DNA of 64,000 bases, from NCBI RefSeq assembly GCF_028657195.3, contig NZ_JANCPR020000052.1, positions 1 to 64,000 of the forward strand. Reading direction: 5' to 3'. Below are positions 1 through 8,609 of the stretch, in pieces; the stretch's first letter is position 1, and every line of letters begins with the position of its first letter. The notes under the pieces are model-generated. The model ran no database searches. It was not told the DNA's origin and saw only the letters and a list, made by a program, of their open reading frames with translations. This stretch comes from Streptomyces iconiensis. Its GTDB lineage: Bacteria; Actinomycetota; Actinomycetes; Streptomycetales; Streptomycetaceae. The translations under genes were made by a program, and so were the position numbers.

Positions 1-105
1 CCTCCCCACTGAACCCTGCTCCCCCCTCAACCCGATACGCCCCGAACAACCCCTCCCTCACCCTCACTTCGAGGCTGGTCCCGATACGGGCGGGGGAGTC
101 CAGAG

Positions 106-260
106 GGGGCGGAGCCCCTTTTGGCGGGGGGATTGCCGGGGGGCGGAGCCCCCCGACGCCCGGCCGGCGAGGCCAACGGGGAAAGGGGCGAAGCCCCATT
201 AGGAACAGGAGCGGGCTTCAACCCACAGGAACCACAACAGGGGCACGGGGCGAAGCCCCG
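106..260. repeat. Cluster of four GC mini-hairpins
   Basis: Four short perfect inverted repeats with three-base loops lie upstream of the first gene: GGGGC-GGA-GCCCC (106-118), seven-base arms around GGA (138-154), GGGGC-GAA-GCCCC (185-197) and a six-base-arm GAA copy (246-260). The GCGAAGC core is a known, exceptionally stable DNA mini-hairpin, and GNA triloops are a general class. Copies of this look are common between Streptomyces genes. I see no gene in 1-281; the stretch looks like a repeat-rich spacer or leader for the acyl-CoA synthetase gene. Confidence 0.75.
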
Positions 261-281
261 AAACAACGAGAGGAGACAGCT

Positions 282-1832
282 ATGTCGGATGCCCCCAACG
301 GCTTCTGGGCCCTAGCCCAAGAAGACCCCGAACGCACAGTCCTCACCACCCCCAACGGCACCCAATGGACCGCGTCCCGCCTGCACGCGGAGTGCAACCG
401 CCTCACCCACGGCCTACGAGCAACCGGCATGCGCCCCGGCGACGCCTTCGCCGCGATCCTCCCCAACGGCCCGGAACTGTTCGCGGCGTACCTCGCCGCG
501 ACCCAGGCCGGCTTCTACATGGTCCCGGTCAACCACCACCTCGTAGGCCCGGAGATCGCCTGGATCCTCCAGGACTCCGGCGCGAAGGCCCTCCTCGCAC
601 ACACCCGCTTCGCGGACACGGCGAAAGCCGCGGCGGACGAGGCGGGCGTACCGCCCGAACACCGTTACGCCGTAGGAGAGATCACCGGCTTCAGGCCGTA
701 CGAATCCCTCCTGGAAGGCCAGGACACAGCGCCACCCCAGGACCGCACCAGCGGCTGGGTCATGAACTACACGTCCGGCACCACAGGACGCCCCCGCGGC
801 ATTCGCCGCCCCCTGTCGGGCAAACCCCCGGAGGAAACGTACCTCGGCGGATTCCTGGCGATCTTCGGAATACGGCCGCACGACAACAACGTGCACCTGG
901 TCTGCTCACCGCTGTACCACACAGCGGTGCTCCAGTTCGCCGCAGCGGCCCTGCACATCGGGCACCGGCTGGTGGTGATGGACAAGTGGACGCCGGAGGA
1001 GATGCTGCGGCTGATGGACACGTACGCGTGCACGCACACGCACATGGTGCCCACCCAGTTCCACCGCCTCCTCGCGCTGCCGGAAGAGACGCGGAACGCG
1101 TACGACGTCTCGGCGATGCGGCACGCCATCCACGGCGCAGCGCCCTGTCCCGACCATGTGAAGCGGGCGATGATCGACTGGTGGGGCACCTGCGTGGAGG
1201 AGTACTACGCCGCGAGCGAGGGCGGCGGCGCCTTCGCGACGGCCGAGGACTGGCTGAAGAAGCCGGGCACGGTCGGAAAGCCCTGGCCCATCAGCGAGTT
1301 GGCCGTCTTCGACGACGACGGCAACCGCCTGGGTTCCGGCGAACTCGGCACGGTCTACATGAAGATGAGCACAGGCGGGTTCTCGTACCACAAGGACGAG
1401 GGTAAAACGCGCAAGAACCGTATCGGGGACTTCTTCACCGTGGGCGACCTCGGCTATCTGGACGAGGACGGCTACCTCTTCCTCCGCGACCGCAAGATCG
1501 ACATGATCATCTCGGGCGGGGTGAACATCTACCCGGCCGAGATCGAGTCGGCCCTGCTGACCCACCCGGCCGTCGCCGACGCCGCGGCCTTCGGCATCCC
1601 GCACGACGACTGGGGCGAGGAGGTCAAGGCGGTGGTCGAGGCGGCACCGGGCCACGAGGCCGGGCCGGCCCTCGCCGAGGAGATCCTGACGCACTGCGAG
1701 GCGCAGCTGGCGGGCTACAAGCGCCCCAAATCGGTGGACTTCATCGCCGAGATGCCCCGCGACCCCAACGGCAAGCTCTACAAGCGCAGGCTGCGCGAAC
1801 CGTACTGGGAGGGACGCGAAAGGGTGCTCTGA
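282..1832 (+). CDS. Acyl-CoA synthetase (FadD/AMP-ligase family)
   Basis: This 516-aa ANL-superfamily ligase would activate a carboxylic acid through an acyl-adenylate to a CoA thioester. The AMP-binding P-loop YTSGTTGRPRG sits at residues 163-173. A YYAASEGGG stretch follows near 308. The hinge and C-terminal domain begin near GDLGYLDEDG, and the catalytic lysine is K498 in DPNGK. Length is normal for the family. The start is the ATG preceded by GAGGAG six bases upstream. Neighbours further on (ene-reductase, hydratase, thiolase-like proteins) point to catabolism of a steroid-, terpene- or aryl-type acid rather than bulk fatty acids, but the substrate cannot be read from sequence. Confidence 0.93.
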   Translation: MSDAPNGFWALAQEDPERTVLTTPNGTQWTASRLHAECNRLTHGLRATGMRPGDAFAAILPNGPELFAAYLAATQAGFYMVPVNHHLVGPEIAWILQDSGAKALLAHTRFADTAKAAADEAGVPPEHRYAVGEITGFRPYESLLEGQDTAPPQDRTSGWVMNYTSGTTGRPRGIRRPLSGKPPEETYLGGFLAIFGIRPHDNNVHLVCSPLYHTAVLQFAAAALHIGHRLVVMDKWTPEEMLRLMDTYACTHTHMVPTQFHRLLALPEETRNAYDVSAMRHAIHGAAPCPDHVKRAMIDWWGTCVEEYYAASEGGGAFATAEDWLKKPGTVGKPWPISELAVFDDDGNRLGSGELGTVYMKMSTGGFSYHKDEGKTRKNRIGDFFTVGDLGYLDEDGYLFLRDRKIDMIISGGVNIYPAEIESALLTHPAVADAAAFGIPHDDWGEEVKAVVEAAPGHEAGPALAEEILTHCEAQLAGYKRPKSVDFIAEMPRDPNGKLYKRRLREPYWEGRERVL

Positions 1833-1965
1833 CCAGCGCGTAAGCAAACGGTCCGGCCGCGAACGATATGGAAAGGAGACCTGGCGCCCACTTCTCACAC
1901 GCCCCTGTCGGGTCCATCATGATCGACCGGTAGTTGTATATACCAGCGAGACCTCGGGTGTCACG

Positions 1966-2163
1966 AGCACTCGGACACGAGTACTCAGGTACCACGGTGC
2001 TCAGGCACCACGGTGCTCAGGTACTACGAGCGCTCCGGCACCACGGTGCTCCGGCACCACGGGCGCTCAGTACCACAAGCGCTCAGGCACCACCGAGAAC
2101 TCGGCCCCACCGAGAACTCGGCCCCACCGAGACCTCTGGTATCCCCAGCACTCGAACACGAGT
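1966..2163. repeat. Tandem hairpin-forming 16-bp repeat array in permease leader
   Basis: The 375-bp gap between the synthetase and the permease holds no credible gene. It contains six copies (1986-2083) plus a partial seventh (2084-2094) of a 16-17 bp unit close to CAGGCACCACGGTGCT. Several units contain the self-complementary core GCACC-AC-GGTGC. Two identical 17-bp units (GAGAACTCGGCCCCACC, 2095-2111 and 2112-2128) follow. The array is bounded by near-identical 17-mers, AGCACTCGGACACGAGT (1966-1982) and AGCACTCGAACACGAGT (2147-2163). The array ends 44 bp before the permease start, so it is probably in that gene's leader or promoter region. Confidence 0.85.
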
Positions 2164-2207
2164 GACAACTCCGGCATCAGCGACAACGGCGAGAAGAGGA
2201 CAGACCC

Positions 2208-3692
2208 ATGGCCGGGCTCTGGAGCGGCGAAGGCGTACTGCGCCGCAAACCCATCGAGCAGATCGAGGACGAAGGAAGCGGAGCGGAATCAGGACAGCAG
2301 CTCTCCCGCACACTCGGCCTCCGCCATCTGACCGCCATCGGCGTGGGCGGCATCATCGGCGCGGGCGTCTTCAGCCTCGCGGGCACCGTCGCCAACGGCA
2401 AGGCCGGCCCCGCCGTACTGATCTCGTTCCTGGTCGCGGGGCTCGCGAGCGCCTGTGCGGCGCTCTCCTACGCCGAGTTCGCCGGCCTCATCCCCAAGGC
2501 CGGTTCCGCCTATACCTACGGCTACGCCGTGCTGGGCGAGATCGGCGGTTGGTTCATCGGCTGGGACCTGCTGCTGGAGTACACGGCCATTGTGGCGGTG
2601 GTCGCCATCGGCATCTCCGGATACTTCTCGTTCCTGATGAACGAGATGGGCGCCAGCCTGCCGCACTGGATGCTCGGCGCGCCCGGTACGGGCGACGGGC
2701 ACCGCGTGGACCTGTTCGCCGCGCTGCTCTGCCTGCTGATCGCGTTCGCCCTCACGCGGGGCATCAAGAGCGCCGCGCGCTTCGAACTGGTCGTCGTCGT
2801 CCTGAAGGTCGCGGTCGTCCTGCTCGTCATCGTCGTCGGCTTCTTCCACATCAAGACCGGCAACTACAAGCCGTTCTTCCCCTTCGGTCTCTCCGGCGCC
2901 TTCACGGGTGCCGCGACCGTCTTCTTCGCCGTCTTCGGCTACGACGCGATGAGTACGGCGGCCGAGGAGTCCAAGGACGCGCAGAAGCACATGCCGAAGG
3001 CGATCATCTACTCGCTGGTGATCTCGATGGTGCTGTACGTCCTGGTCTGCCTGGTGCTCACGGGCATGCAGAACTACAAGGAGATCGACCCCGACAGCGG
3101 CTTCTCGACCGCCTTCAAGTCCGTCGGCCTCAGCGGCGTCGCCGACATCATCGCCGTGGGCGCCATCATCGGCATCCTCACCGTGATGTTCACCTTCATG
3201 ATGGGCGTGACCCGCGTCTGGTTCGCCATGAGCCGCGACGGTCTGCTGCCCAAGTGGTTCGCCAAGACCCACCCCGTACGCAAGGTGCCCACCCGCGTCA
3301 CCTGGATCGTCGGTGGCGGCTCCGCGCTGATCGCGGGCTTCCTGCCCATCGAGGAGGCCGCCGAGATGACCAACATCGGCATCCTGCTCGCCTTTGTGGT
3401 GGTCTGTATCGCCGTGATCGTTCTGCGCTACAGGCAGCCCGATCTGCCGCGTAAGTTCAAGGCGCCGGGCATGCCCGTCGTACCGGCGCTCGGCGTGATC
3501 TTCTCGCTGTGGCTCACCACCTACCTCGCGTGGCAGACCTGGGTGCGGTTCGCTGTGTGGTTCGCGATCGGCCTCGTCGTCTACTTCGCGTACTCCTACC
3601 GCAAGTCCGAGATGGCCAAGCGCCCCGCCACCACGGGCGCGGAGCCCCCTTCCGACACCCAGCCCCCCTCCTTCGGAAAGAAGGACGACTAG
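2208..3692 (+). CDS. APC-superfamily amino acid permease
   Basis: This 494-aa membrane protein has about twelve hydrophobic segments. It carries the APC-family signature just after the N-terminus (IGVGGIIGAGVFSLAG, first membrane helix) and closely resembles the cationic/branched amino acid transporter group (CAT/YfnA-like). Such proteins import amino acids or amines by H+ symport or exchange at the cytoplasmic membrane. The start is supported by AGAGGA seven bases upstream. The C-terminus ends in a short Pro/Ser-rich cytoplasmic tail. An alpha/beta hydrolase gene follows 18 bp downstream and is probably cotranscribed. The leader upstream holds an unusual repeat array. The substrate is not assignable. 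Confidence 0.92.
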   Translation: MAGLWSGEGVLRRKPIEQIEDEGSGAESGQQLSRTLGLRHLTAIGVGGIIGAGVFSLAGTVANGKAGPAVLISFLVAGLASACAALSYAEFAGLIPKAGSAYTYGYAVLGEIGGWFIGWDLLLEYTAIVAVVAIGISGYFSFLMNEMGASLPHWMLGAPGTGDGHRVDLFAALLCLLIAFALTRGIKSAARFELVVVVLKVAVVLLVIVVGFFHIKTGNYKPFFPFGLSGAFTGAATVFFAVFGYDAMSTAAEESKDAQKHMPKAIIYSLVISMVLYVLVCLVLTGMQNYKEIDPDSGFSTAFKSVGLSGVADIIAVGAIIGILTVMFTFMMGVTRVWFAMSRDGLLPKWFAKTHPVRKVPTRVTWIVGGGSALIAGFLPIEEAAEMTNIGILLAFVVVCIAVIVLRYRQPDLPRKFKAPGMPVVPALGVIFSLWLTTYLAWQTWVRFAVWFAIGLVVYFAYSYRKSEMAKRPATTGAEPPSDTQPPSFGKKDD

Positions 3693-3710
3693 CGAGGTAC
3701 GGTCCCCCGT

Positions 3711-4415
3711 ATGAGCGGAAACGGAACACGAACCGTCCGCACGGGCGGTGTGCGGCTCGTCTACCGCGCCTGGGGCGCGGAGGCGGGCCGTCCCATCGTG
3801 CTGCTGCACTGCCTGGGCGAGGACGGCGAGGACTGGCGCGGCCCTCTCATCTCCCAACTCGGCGCCGACCACCCCCTCTACGCGCTGGATCTGCGCGGTC
3901 ACGGCGAGAGCGACTGGCCAGGCGCCTATGCCATGGACGACTACAGAAACGACCTGCTCGGCTTCCTGGACGCGCTCGGGCTCGACTCCGTGATCCTGGT
4001 CGGCCACTCCTTCGGGTCCGTTGTGGCCTACCTCTTCGCGCAGGAACACCCCGAGCGGGTGGACCGGCTCGTGCTGGAGGAGACGGGTGCCATGCGCCCG
4101 CTCGATCCCCCGCAGGAGGTCAGCGCCGAACCCCCGCCGGACGCACCGCCGTTCGACTGGGAGGTCAAGGTCCAGTGGACCCGCCAGCGCAACGAACCCG
4201 ACCCGCGCTGGTGGGACCGCCTCTCCGCGATCTCGGCGCCCACGCTCCTGATCGGCGGCGGCGCGTCCAGCCATCTCCCCCAGGAAGACCTGGCCCTCAT
4301 GGCCGACCGCATCCCCAACGCCCGCCACATCACCATCGACGGCGCCGGCCACCTGGTCCACGAGTCCCGCCCCCTCGAATTCACCACAGCGGTCCTCACC
4401 TTCCTCACGGAGTAA
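3711..4415 (+). CDS. Alpha/beta-fold hydrolase
   Basis: This 234-aa cytoplasmic hydrolase has the alpha/beta-hydrolase layout: oxyanion region around LLHCLGEDG (residues 31-39), nucleophile elbow GHSFG with S100, and the catalytic histidine in DGAGH (H214). The acid residue is not obvious by eye. It has no signal peptide. The lid is short, so it is at the small end of the family. It lies 18 bp after the permease in the same direction, suggesting translational or at least transcriptional coupling. Possible substrates are amino acid or peptide esters or amides delivered by the permease, or a lactone of the adjacent acyl-CoA pathway. Neither is shown by the sequence. Confidence 0.88.
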   Translation: MSGNGTRTVRTGGVRLVYRAWGAEAGRPIVLLHCLGEDGEDWRGPLISQLGADHPLYALDLRGHGESDWPGAYAMDDYRNDLLGFLDALGLDSVILVGHSFGSVVAYLFAQEHPERVDRLVLEETGAMRPLDPPQEVSAEPPPDAPPFDWEVKVQWTRQRNEPDPRWWDRLSAISAPTLLIGGGASSHLPQEDLALMADRIPNARHITIDGAGHLVHESRPLEFTTAVLTFLTE

Positions 4416-4422
4416 GCAACGG

Positions 4423-4448
4423 GGTGCCCCTCCACCTTGCGGGGCACC
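4423..4448. terminator. Terminator-like hairpin after hydrolase gene
   Basis: Eight-base perfect arms GGTGCCCC and GGGGCACC are separated by ten bases, eight bases after the hydrolase stop codon. There is no T-tract, as is usual for Streptomyces terminators. It would end the permease-hydrolase transcript. Confidence 0.5.
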
Positions 4449-4470
4449 GTGTGCTCGCTCGGCCCGTGAG

Positions 4471-4574
4471 GAGGGGGCGGCCCCCTCTCCTTCCGCCGCA
4501 ACGGCGCCCAGCCGAAACCCTCGTATCCGGCGGTGCCGAACCGCAGCCAGCCACCTGGGGACGGCTCGGCACCG
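4471..4574. repeat. Inverted repeats between convergent genes
   Basis: The 281-bp spacer between the convergent hydrolase and SDR genes holds no gene. Besides the hairpin at 4423-4448 it has a near-continuous palindrome GAGGGGGC-G-GCCCCCTC (4471-4487) and nine-base arms CGGTGCCGA / TCGGCACCG at 4531-4539 and 4566-4574. They may serve as bidirectional termination structures. Confidence 0.5.
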
Positions 4575-4696
4575 CCGTACACCACCGTGCTGGTTGCGCG
4601 CCGTCGCGGCGGAAAGAGGGCACCCCACCAAACCGGAAAGAAGGGGAAACCCCTCAGCCCCGACCGGGAAGCAAAGGGAACAAGGGAAGCAAGGGG

Positions 4697-5497
4697 TCAC
4701 TCCCACACGTGAGGCCATGCGCGGGAGCGCAGCAACGCTTCGGTGCCCCCGTCCGCCGTCATCACGGCGCCCACGCAGAAGGACGCGGCGGGCGACAGCA
4801 GAAAGCGGATGAGGGCCGTGATTTCCGCTGGCCGCCCGCCCCGCCCGGCGGGGACCGGGTAATGGGCCATCCCGTCGGCCGTGAGCGGGTCGACGCGCCC
4901 CGCCGCGGTCATGGGCGTGTCGATGAGACCGGGTGCCACGGCGTTGAGCCGTATCCCGGAGCCGATCCACCCGTCGGTGACGGCGCGCTCGCGGGCGTAC
5001 CACGCGAGGGCCGCCTTGGTGGCGGGGTAACTGGCCACGCACCCGTGGCCGTCCGCGAGCGCGCACGCCGCGGGCTCGTCGTCCGCGAGGCACGCCTCGG
5101 CCAGCTCGACGGACCAACCGGGCTGGCAGGTGGCGGAGTTGGAGGAGACGAGCACGGCGGCCGGGCCGGCGGGGGAGCGGGCGAGGAGGGGGCGTATCCC
5201 CTCCAGCAGCCGCACGGCGCCGAAGTAGTTGACGGACACCAGCAGCGACCCCGCGCGCCCGGTGGCGGCGGCCAGTCCGGCGAGAGGTACGAAGCCGTCG
5301 ACGACGCCGCCGGACTTCTCGGTGATCGCGGAGAGCGCCGCCGCGCGCCCGTCCGCCGTGGCGAGGTCCGCCTCGATGTCCGCGCCCGCGAGGTCGATCC
5401 CGAGGACGCGGTGCCCCTCGGCGCGCAGCTTTCCGGCGAGCGCGGCCCCCATTCCTGATGCGGCACCGGTGATGACGTAGGTCGACGGATGCCGCAT
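4697..5497 (-). CDS. Short-chain dehydrogenase/reductase
   Basis: This 266-aa classical SDR has the nucleotide-binding GAASGMG motif at residues 11-17, the structural N90, active-site serine near S118-119, and Y157-xxx-K161. It catalyses NAD(P)-dependent alcohol/ketone interconversion. The rather long segment between the catalytic Ser and Tyr recalls the 3-alpha-hydroxysteroid dehydrogenase/carbonyl reductase group. The start has GGAGGGA about nine bases upstream. It is the third gene of a minus-strand run (acyl-CoA synthetase, ene-reductase, SDR) and begins 21 bp after the ene-reductase stop, so it is probably the distal gene of a steroid- or enoyl-type degradation operon. The exact substrate is unknown. 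Confidence 0.92.
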   Translation of the reverse strand: MRHPSTYVITGAASGMGAALAGKLRAEGHRVLGIDLAGADIEADLATADGRAAALSAITEKSGGVVDGFVPLAGLAAATGRAGSLLVSVNYFGAVRLLEGIRPLLARSPAGPAAVLVSSNSATCQPGWSVELAEACLADDEPAACALADGHGCVASYPATKAALAWYARERAVTDGWIGSGIRLNAVAPGLIDTPMTAAGRVDPLTADGMAHYPVPAGRGGRPAEITALIRFLLSPAASFCVGAVMTADGGTEALLRSRAWPHVWE

Positions 5498-5518
5498 ACG
5501 TGCGCTCCCTCCGGGAGG

Positions 5519-6763
5519 TCAGGCGATCGGGTCCACGACCACACAGCGGCTTCTGCTGTAGATCGTCGGCATGCACTTGTTGCAATGTATGCATGCGGAG
5601 CGGGCCTCGGCGCCTGGTGATTCCGCCTGGTGGGACGCGAGTTGGGCGTCCCGCATCCGGGAGACGAGTGCCGGTTCCATCAGCAGGGCCCGGCCCATGG
5701 CGGCGAACTCGAAGCCCTCGTCCATCGCGGTGCCGAGAGCGGCGTTGCCCGTGATGCCGCCGAGCAGGATCAGCGGCATGTCGAGGGCCGCACGGAAGCG
5801 CCGTGCCTGCGGCAGCAGGTAGCAGTCCTCGTACGGGTAGGTACGCAGGAAGAGCCGTCCGAACACGCGGATGCCCAGCCGCAGCGGCTGGGGAAACGCG
5901 GTGGCGAACTCCCGTACGGGCGCGTCGCCGTGGAAGAGGTACATGGGGTTGGCGAGCGAGCTGCCGGCCGTCAGTTCCAGGGCGTCCAGGTGGCCGTCGT
6001 CCTGGAGCATGCGGGCCACGCGTACCGATTCCTCGACGGAGAAGCCGCCCCGTACGCCGTCCTCCATGTTGAGCTTAGCGGTCACGGCGATCCGCCGCCC
6101 GACCCGCTCGCGGACCGTACGCGCGACGAGCCGCGCGAGGCGGGCACGGTTCTCCAGGGTGCCGCCCCACTCGTCCTGGCGTCTGTTGCTTTTGGGGCTG
6201 AGGAACGAGCTGACGAAGTAGCCGTGGCCGAAGTGGCATTCGACGGCGTCGAAGCCCGCCTCGGCCGCCATCTCGGCGGCGTCCGCGTGCCCCGTCACGA
6301 TGCGTGCGATGTCGGCTTCGGTGGCGGCGCGCGCGGCGAGCCCGGTCAGCGGGCTGCGGCGGCGCGAGGCGGCGACGGCCTCGGCGCGGTTGGACCTGGC
6401 GTCGGCCACGGGCCCCGCGTGGCCGATCTGCGCGGAGGCGGCGGCGCCCTCCTCGTGCACGGCTGCGGCGAGGCGCCGCAGCCCCGGCAGCGCCTCGGGC
6501 CGCATATGGATCTGCCGCCGCTCGGTGCGTCCCTCGGGTGCGACGGCGCAGTAGGCGACGGTGGTCAGCGCCACGCCGCCGGCCGCCACCTCCCGGTGGA
6601 AGGCGACCAGTTCGTCGCTGACGAGCGCTTCGGGTGTACGTCCCTCGAAGGTGGCGGCCTTCACGATCCGGTTGCGCAGCGTCAGCGGCCCGAGGCGCGC
6701 GGGCGCGAACGCGTCGCGCGGTGCCGGCCGTCCGGGAGGTGGCGCCGAGGTCGGCTCAGGCAT
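5519..6763 (-). CDS. NADH:flavin oxidoreductase / ene-reductase with C-terminal Fe-S motif
   Basis: This 414-aa protein has an old-yellow-enzyme TIM barrel (LGPLTLRNRIVKA near the N-terminus, the conserved HFGHGYF region, GGITGN and an FAAMGRALLMEP phosphate-binding end). It would reduce an activated C=C bond with FMN. Unusually, the C-terminus carries C391-xx-C394-xx-C397-x9-C407, the 4Fe-4S ligand pattern of 2,4-dienoyl-CoA reductase-type enzymes. The protein stops seven residues later, so the FAD/NAD(P)H domain normally following is missing. Its ATG overlaps the stop of the upstream acyl-CoA synthetase (ATGCCTGA), showing translational coupling. It probably needs a separate electron donor. 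Confidence 0.9.
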   Translation of the reverse strand: MPEPTSAPPPGRPAPRDAFAPARLGPLTLRNRIVKAATFEGRTPEALVSDELVAFHREVAAGGVALTTVAYCAVAPEGRTERRQIHMRPEALPGLRRLAAAVHEEGAAASAQIGHAGPVADARSNRAEAVAASRRRSPLTGLAARAATEADIARIVTGHADAAEMAAEAGFDAVECHFGHGYFVSSFLSPKSNRRQDEWGGTLENRARLARLVARTVRERVGRRIAVTAKLNMEDGVRGGFSVEESVRVARMLQDDGHLDALELTAGSSLANPMYLFHGDAPVREFATAFPQPLRLGIRVFGRLFLRTYPYEDCYLLPQARRFRAALDMPLILLGGITGNAALGTAMDEGFEFAAMGRALLMEPALVSRMRDAQLASHQAESPGAEARSACIHCNKCMPTIYSRSRCVVVDPIA

Positions 6764-8387
6764 CGCGCGCTGCCTTCAGCGCGGTCTCCTTGGCCCACCT
6801 GTAGTCCGCCTTGCCGCTGGGCGAGCGCTGGATACGGTCGCTGATCACGACCGTACGGGGGACCTTGTACCCGGCGAGCCGGGTACGGGTGTGTGCCTGT
6901 ACGGCGTCCTGGGTGAGCGGCTCCGCGCCCTCCCTGAGCTGGACGACGGCGGCCACCCTGTTGCCCCAGCGCGCGTCCGGTATGCCGGCGACCAGCGCGT
7001 CGTAGATGTCGGGGTGCGACTTGAGCGCCTCCTCGACCTCTTCCGGGTACACCTTCTCGCCACCGGTGTTGATGCACTGCGAGCCGCGGCCGAGGACGGT
7101 GACCACGCCGTCGTCGTCGACGGTCGCCATGTCGCCGAGCAGCACCCAGCGCGCGCCGTCCGCCTCGAAGAACGTCTCGGCGCTCTTGGCGGGGTCGTTG
7201 TAGTAGCCCAGGGGCACATGGCCGCGCAGCGCGATCCTGCCGACCTCGCCGGGCGGGACGGGGCGGTGTGTGGCGGGGTCGACCACGGCAGTGCCGTCGT
7301 TGACGGTGATACGGAAGCCCTTGCCCGGGCCCGAGTCGGCCGTCGCCGTTCCGTTGAAGCCGGACTCGGAGGAGCCGAAGTTGTTGATGAGCAGGGTGTG
7401 CGGGACCAGTGCGGAGAACTGTTCGCGCACCGTCTCCGAGAGGATCGCGCCCGAGCTGGAGACCGCCAGCAGCGAGGAGCAGTCGGTGCCCTTGAGCGGG
7501 CCCGACAGCGCGTCCACCAGGGGGCGGAGCATGGCGTCGCCGACGAGCGAGACCGCCGTCACCTTCTCGCGCTCGACGGTGCGCAGCACCTCCTCGGGGA
7601 CGAACTTGCGGTGGATGACGACCTTCTGCGCGTAGTTGAGGCCGATGAAGAGGGTGAGCGTCGAGGTGCCGTGCATCAGCGGGGGAGTGGGGAAGAAGAC
7701 CAGTCCTTCGCCTCCGGCAGCCGCCCGTTCGGCCAGTTCCTCCGGGCGCGAGACGGACTCTCCCGTGGGGGCCCCGCCACCGAGTCCGGAGAAGAACAGG
7801 TCCTCGGCCCGCCACATCACGCCCTTGGGCATGCCGGTCGTGCCGCCGGTGTAGATGATGAACAGGTCGTCGGCCGAGCGCGGGCCGAATCCCCGCTCGG
7901 GCGATCCCGCGCGCTCGGCCGCCGCGAAGTCCACGGGTGCCACACCGGGCTCCGGCGCGTCCCCCGGCGCCGCTCCCACCCGTACGAGATGGCGCAGCTT
8001 GCCGGTGTGCGGCAGCGCGGAGGCGACACGTTCGGTGAACTCGCCGTCGAACACGAGCGCCGCGAGGTCGGCGTCCTTGTAGAGGTACACCAACTCGTCC
8101 GCCACGTAACGGTAGTTGACGTTGACAGGCACCGCGCGGATCTTCAGGCAGGCCAGCAGCGTCTGTACGTACTCGACGCCGTTGTACAGGTGGAGCCCCA
8201 CGTGTTCGCCCGGCGTGATGCCGCTGTCGGCGAAGTGGTGCGCGAGGCGGTTCGCGGCGCGGTCCAGCTCCCCGTACGTCAGCCTGCGTTCCTCACCCGT
8301 GCCCGGGTGATCCACGTGCACCAGTGCCTCGCGGTCGGGGACGGTATCGGCGATGGACTCGAACAGGTCGGCAAGGTTGTACTCCAC
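6756..8387 (-). CDS. Acyl-CoA synthetase (FadD-like, AMP-dependent ligase)
   Basis: This second ANL ligase is 543 aa from the GTG start chosen here. The sequence begins VEYNLADLFES, a typical N-terminus for this FadD group, and GGAGG stands eight bases before that GTG. Longer in-frame starts up to 8504 lack this support. The P-loop is YTGGTTGMPKG. The C-terminal domain has INTGGEKVYPEEVEE, and the catalytic lysine lies in RSPSGK near the end. It is first in a minus-strand operon with the ene-reductase and SDR. It is divergent from the enoyl-CoA hydratase operon across an intergenic region holding a CTGAC-N5-GTCAG dyad. It likely activates the same branched or cyclic acid that the neighbouring enzymes process. 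Confidence 0.92.
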   Translation of the reverse strand: MEYNLADLFESIADTVPDREALVHVDHPGTGEERRLTYGELDRAANRLAHHFADSGITPGEHVGLHLYNGVEYVQTLLACLKIRAVPVNVNYRYVADELVYLYKDADLAALVFDGEFTERVASALPHTGKLRHLVRVGAAPGDAPEPGVAPVDFAAAERAGSPERGFGPRSADDLFIIYTGGTTGMPKGVMWRAEDLFFSGLGGGAPTGESVSRPEELAERAAAGGEGLVFFPTPPLMHGTSTLTLFIGLNYAQKVVIHRKFVPEEVLRTVEREKVTAVSLVGDAMLRPLVDALSGPLKGTDCSSLLAVSSSGAILSETVREQFSALVPHTLLINNFGSSESGFNGTATADSGPGKGFRITVNDGTAVVDPATHRPVPPGEVGRIALRGHVPLGYYNDPAKSAETFFEADGARWVLLGDMATVDDDGVVTVLGRGSQCINTGGEKVYPEEVEEALKSHPDIYDALVAGIPDARWGNRVAAVVQLREGAEPLTQDAVQAHTRTRLAGYKVPRTVVISDRIQRSPSGKADYRWAKETALKAARDA

Positions 8388-8511
8388 GGCGCGTTCCTCC
8401 AGACCCTGACAGGCGTAGGTGCGTGTGTAGGTGGCTGTCGGCTGTGCTGGTTGGGGTGCGGTCATCAGAGCACCGGCGCGCGGAGACGGGAAGGGTCGCG
8501 GCACAACTAAT

Positions 8512-8526
8512 CTGACTGGGCGTCAG
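8512..8526. promoter_or_regulatory. CTGAC-N5-GTCAG dyad between divergent acyl-CoA operons
   Basis: An inverted repeat of five-base arms CTGAC / GTCAG with spacer TGGGC lies between the acyl-CoA synthetase (start 8387, minus) and the hydratase (start 8610, plus). The same 15-bp geometry and arms recur at 54446-54460 before the DUF35-thiolase fusion gene. The shape fits a TetR-family operator; no TetR gene is in the window, so the regulator is unknown. Confidence 0.5.
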
Positions 8527-8609
8527 CAAACTCTTGAACTCGCCGCACGGCTACTGCAACCTGTTCCAGGTCTGGGTCCGCAAAGGCGGAGAGACGGGAG
8601 GACACAGCT

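Noticed and set aside
1986..2128. CRISPR-like array
   Set aside because: The repeats are only 16-17 bp and abut without spacers, and no cas gene is present.
1934..2207. Protein-coding gene in the repeat leader
   Set aside because: The frame consists of translated 16-bp repeats and continues out of frame through the permease gene, and there is no ribosome site.
2289..5594. 1101-aa minus-strand reading frame
   Set aside because: It is the antisense shadow of the permease and hydrolase genes plus part of the SDR region, with Asp/Gly/Arg-rich sequence typical of GC-rich wrong frames.
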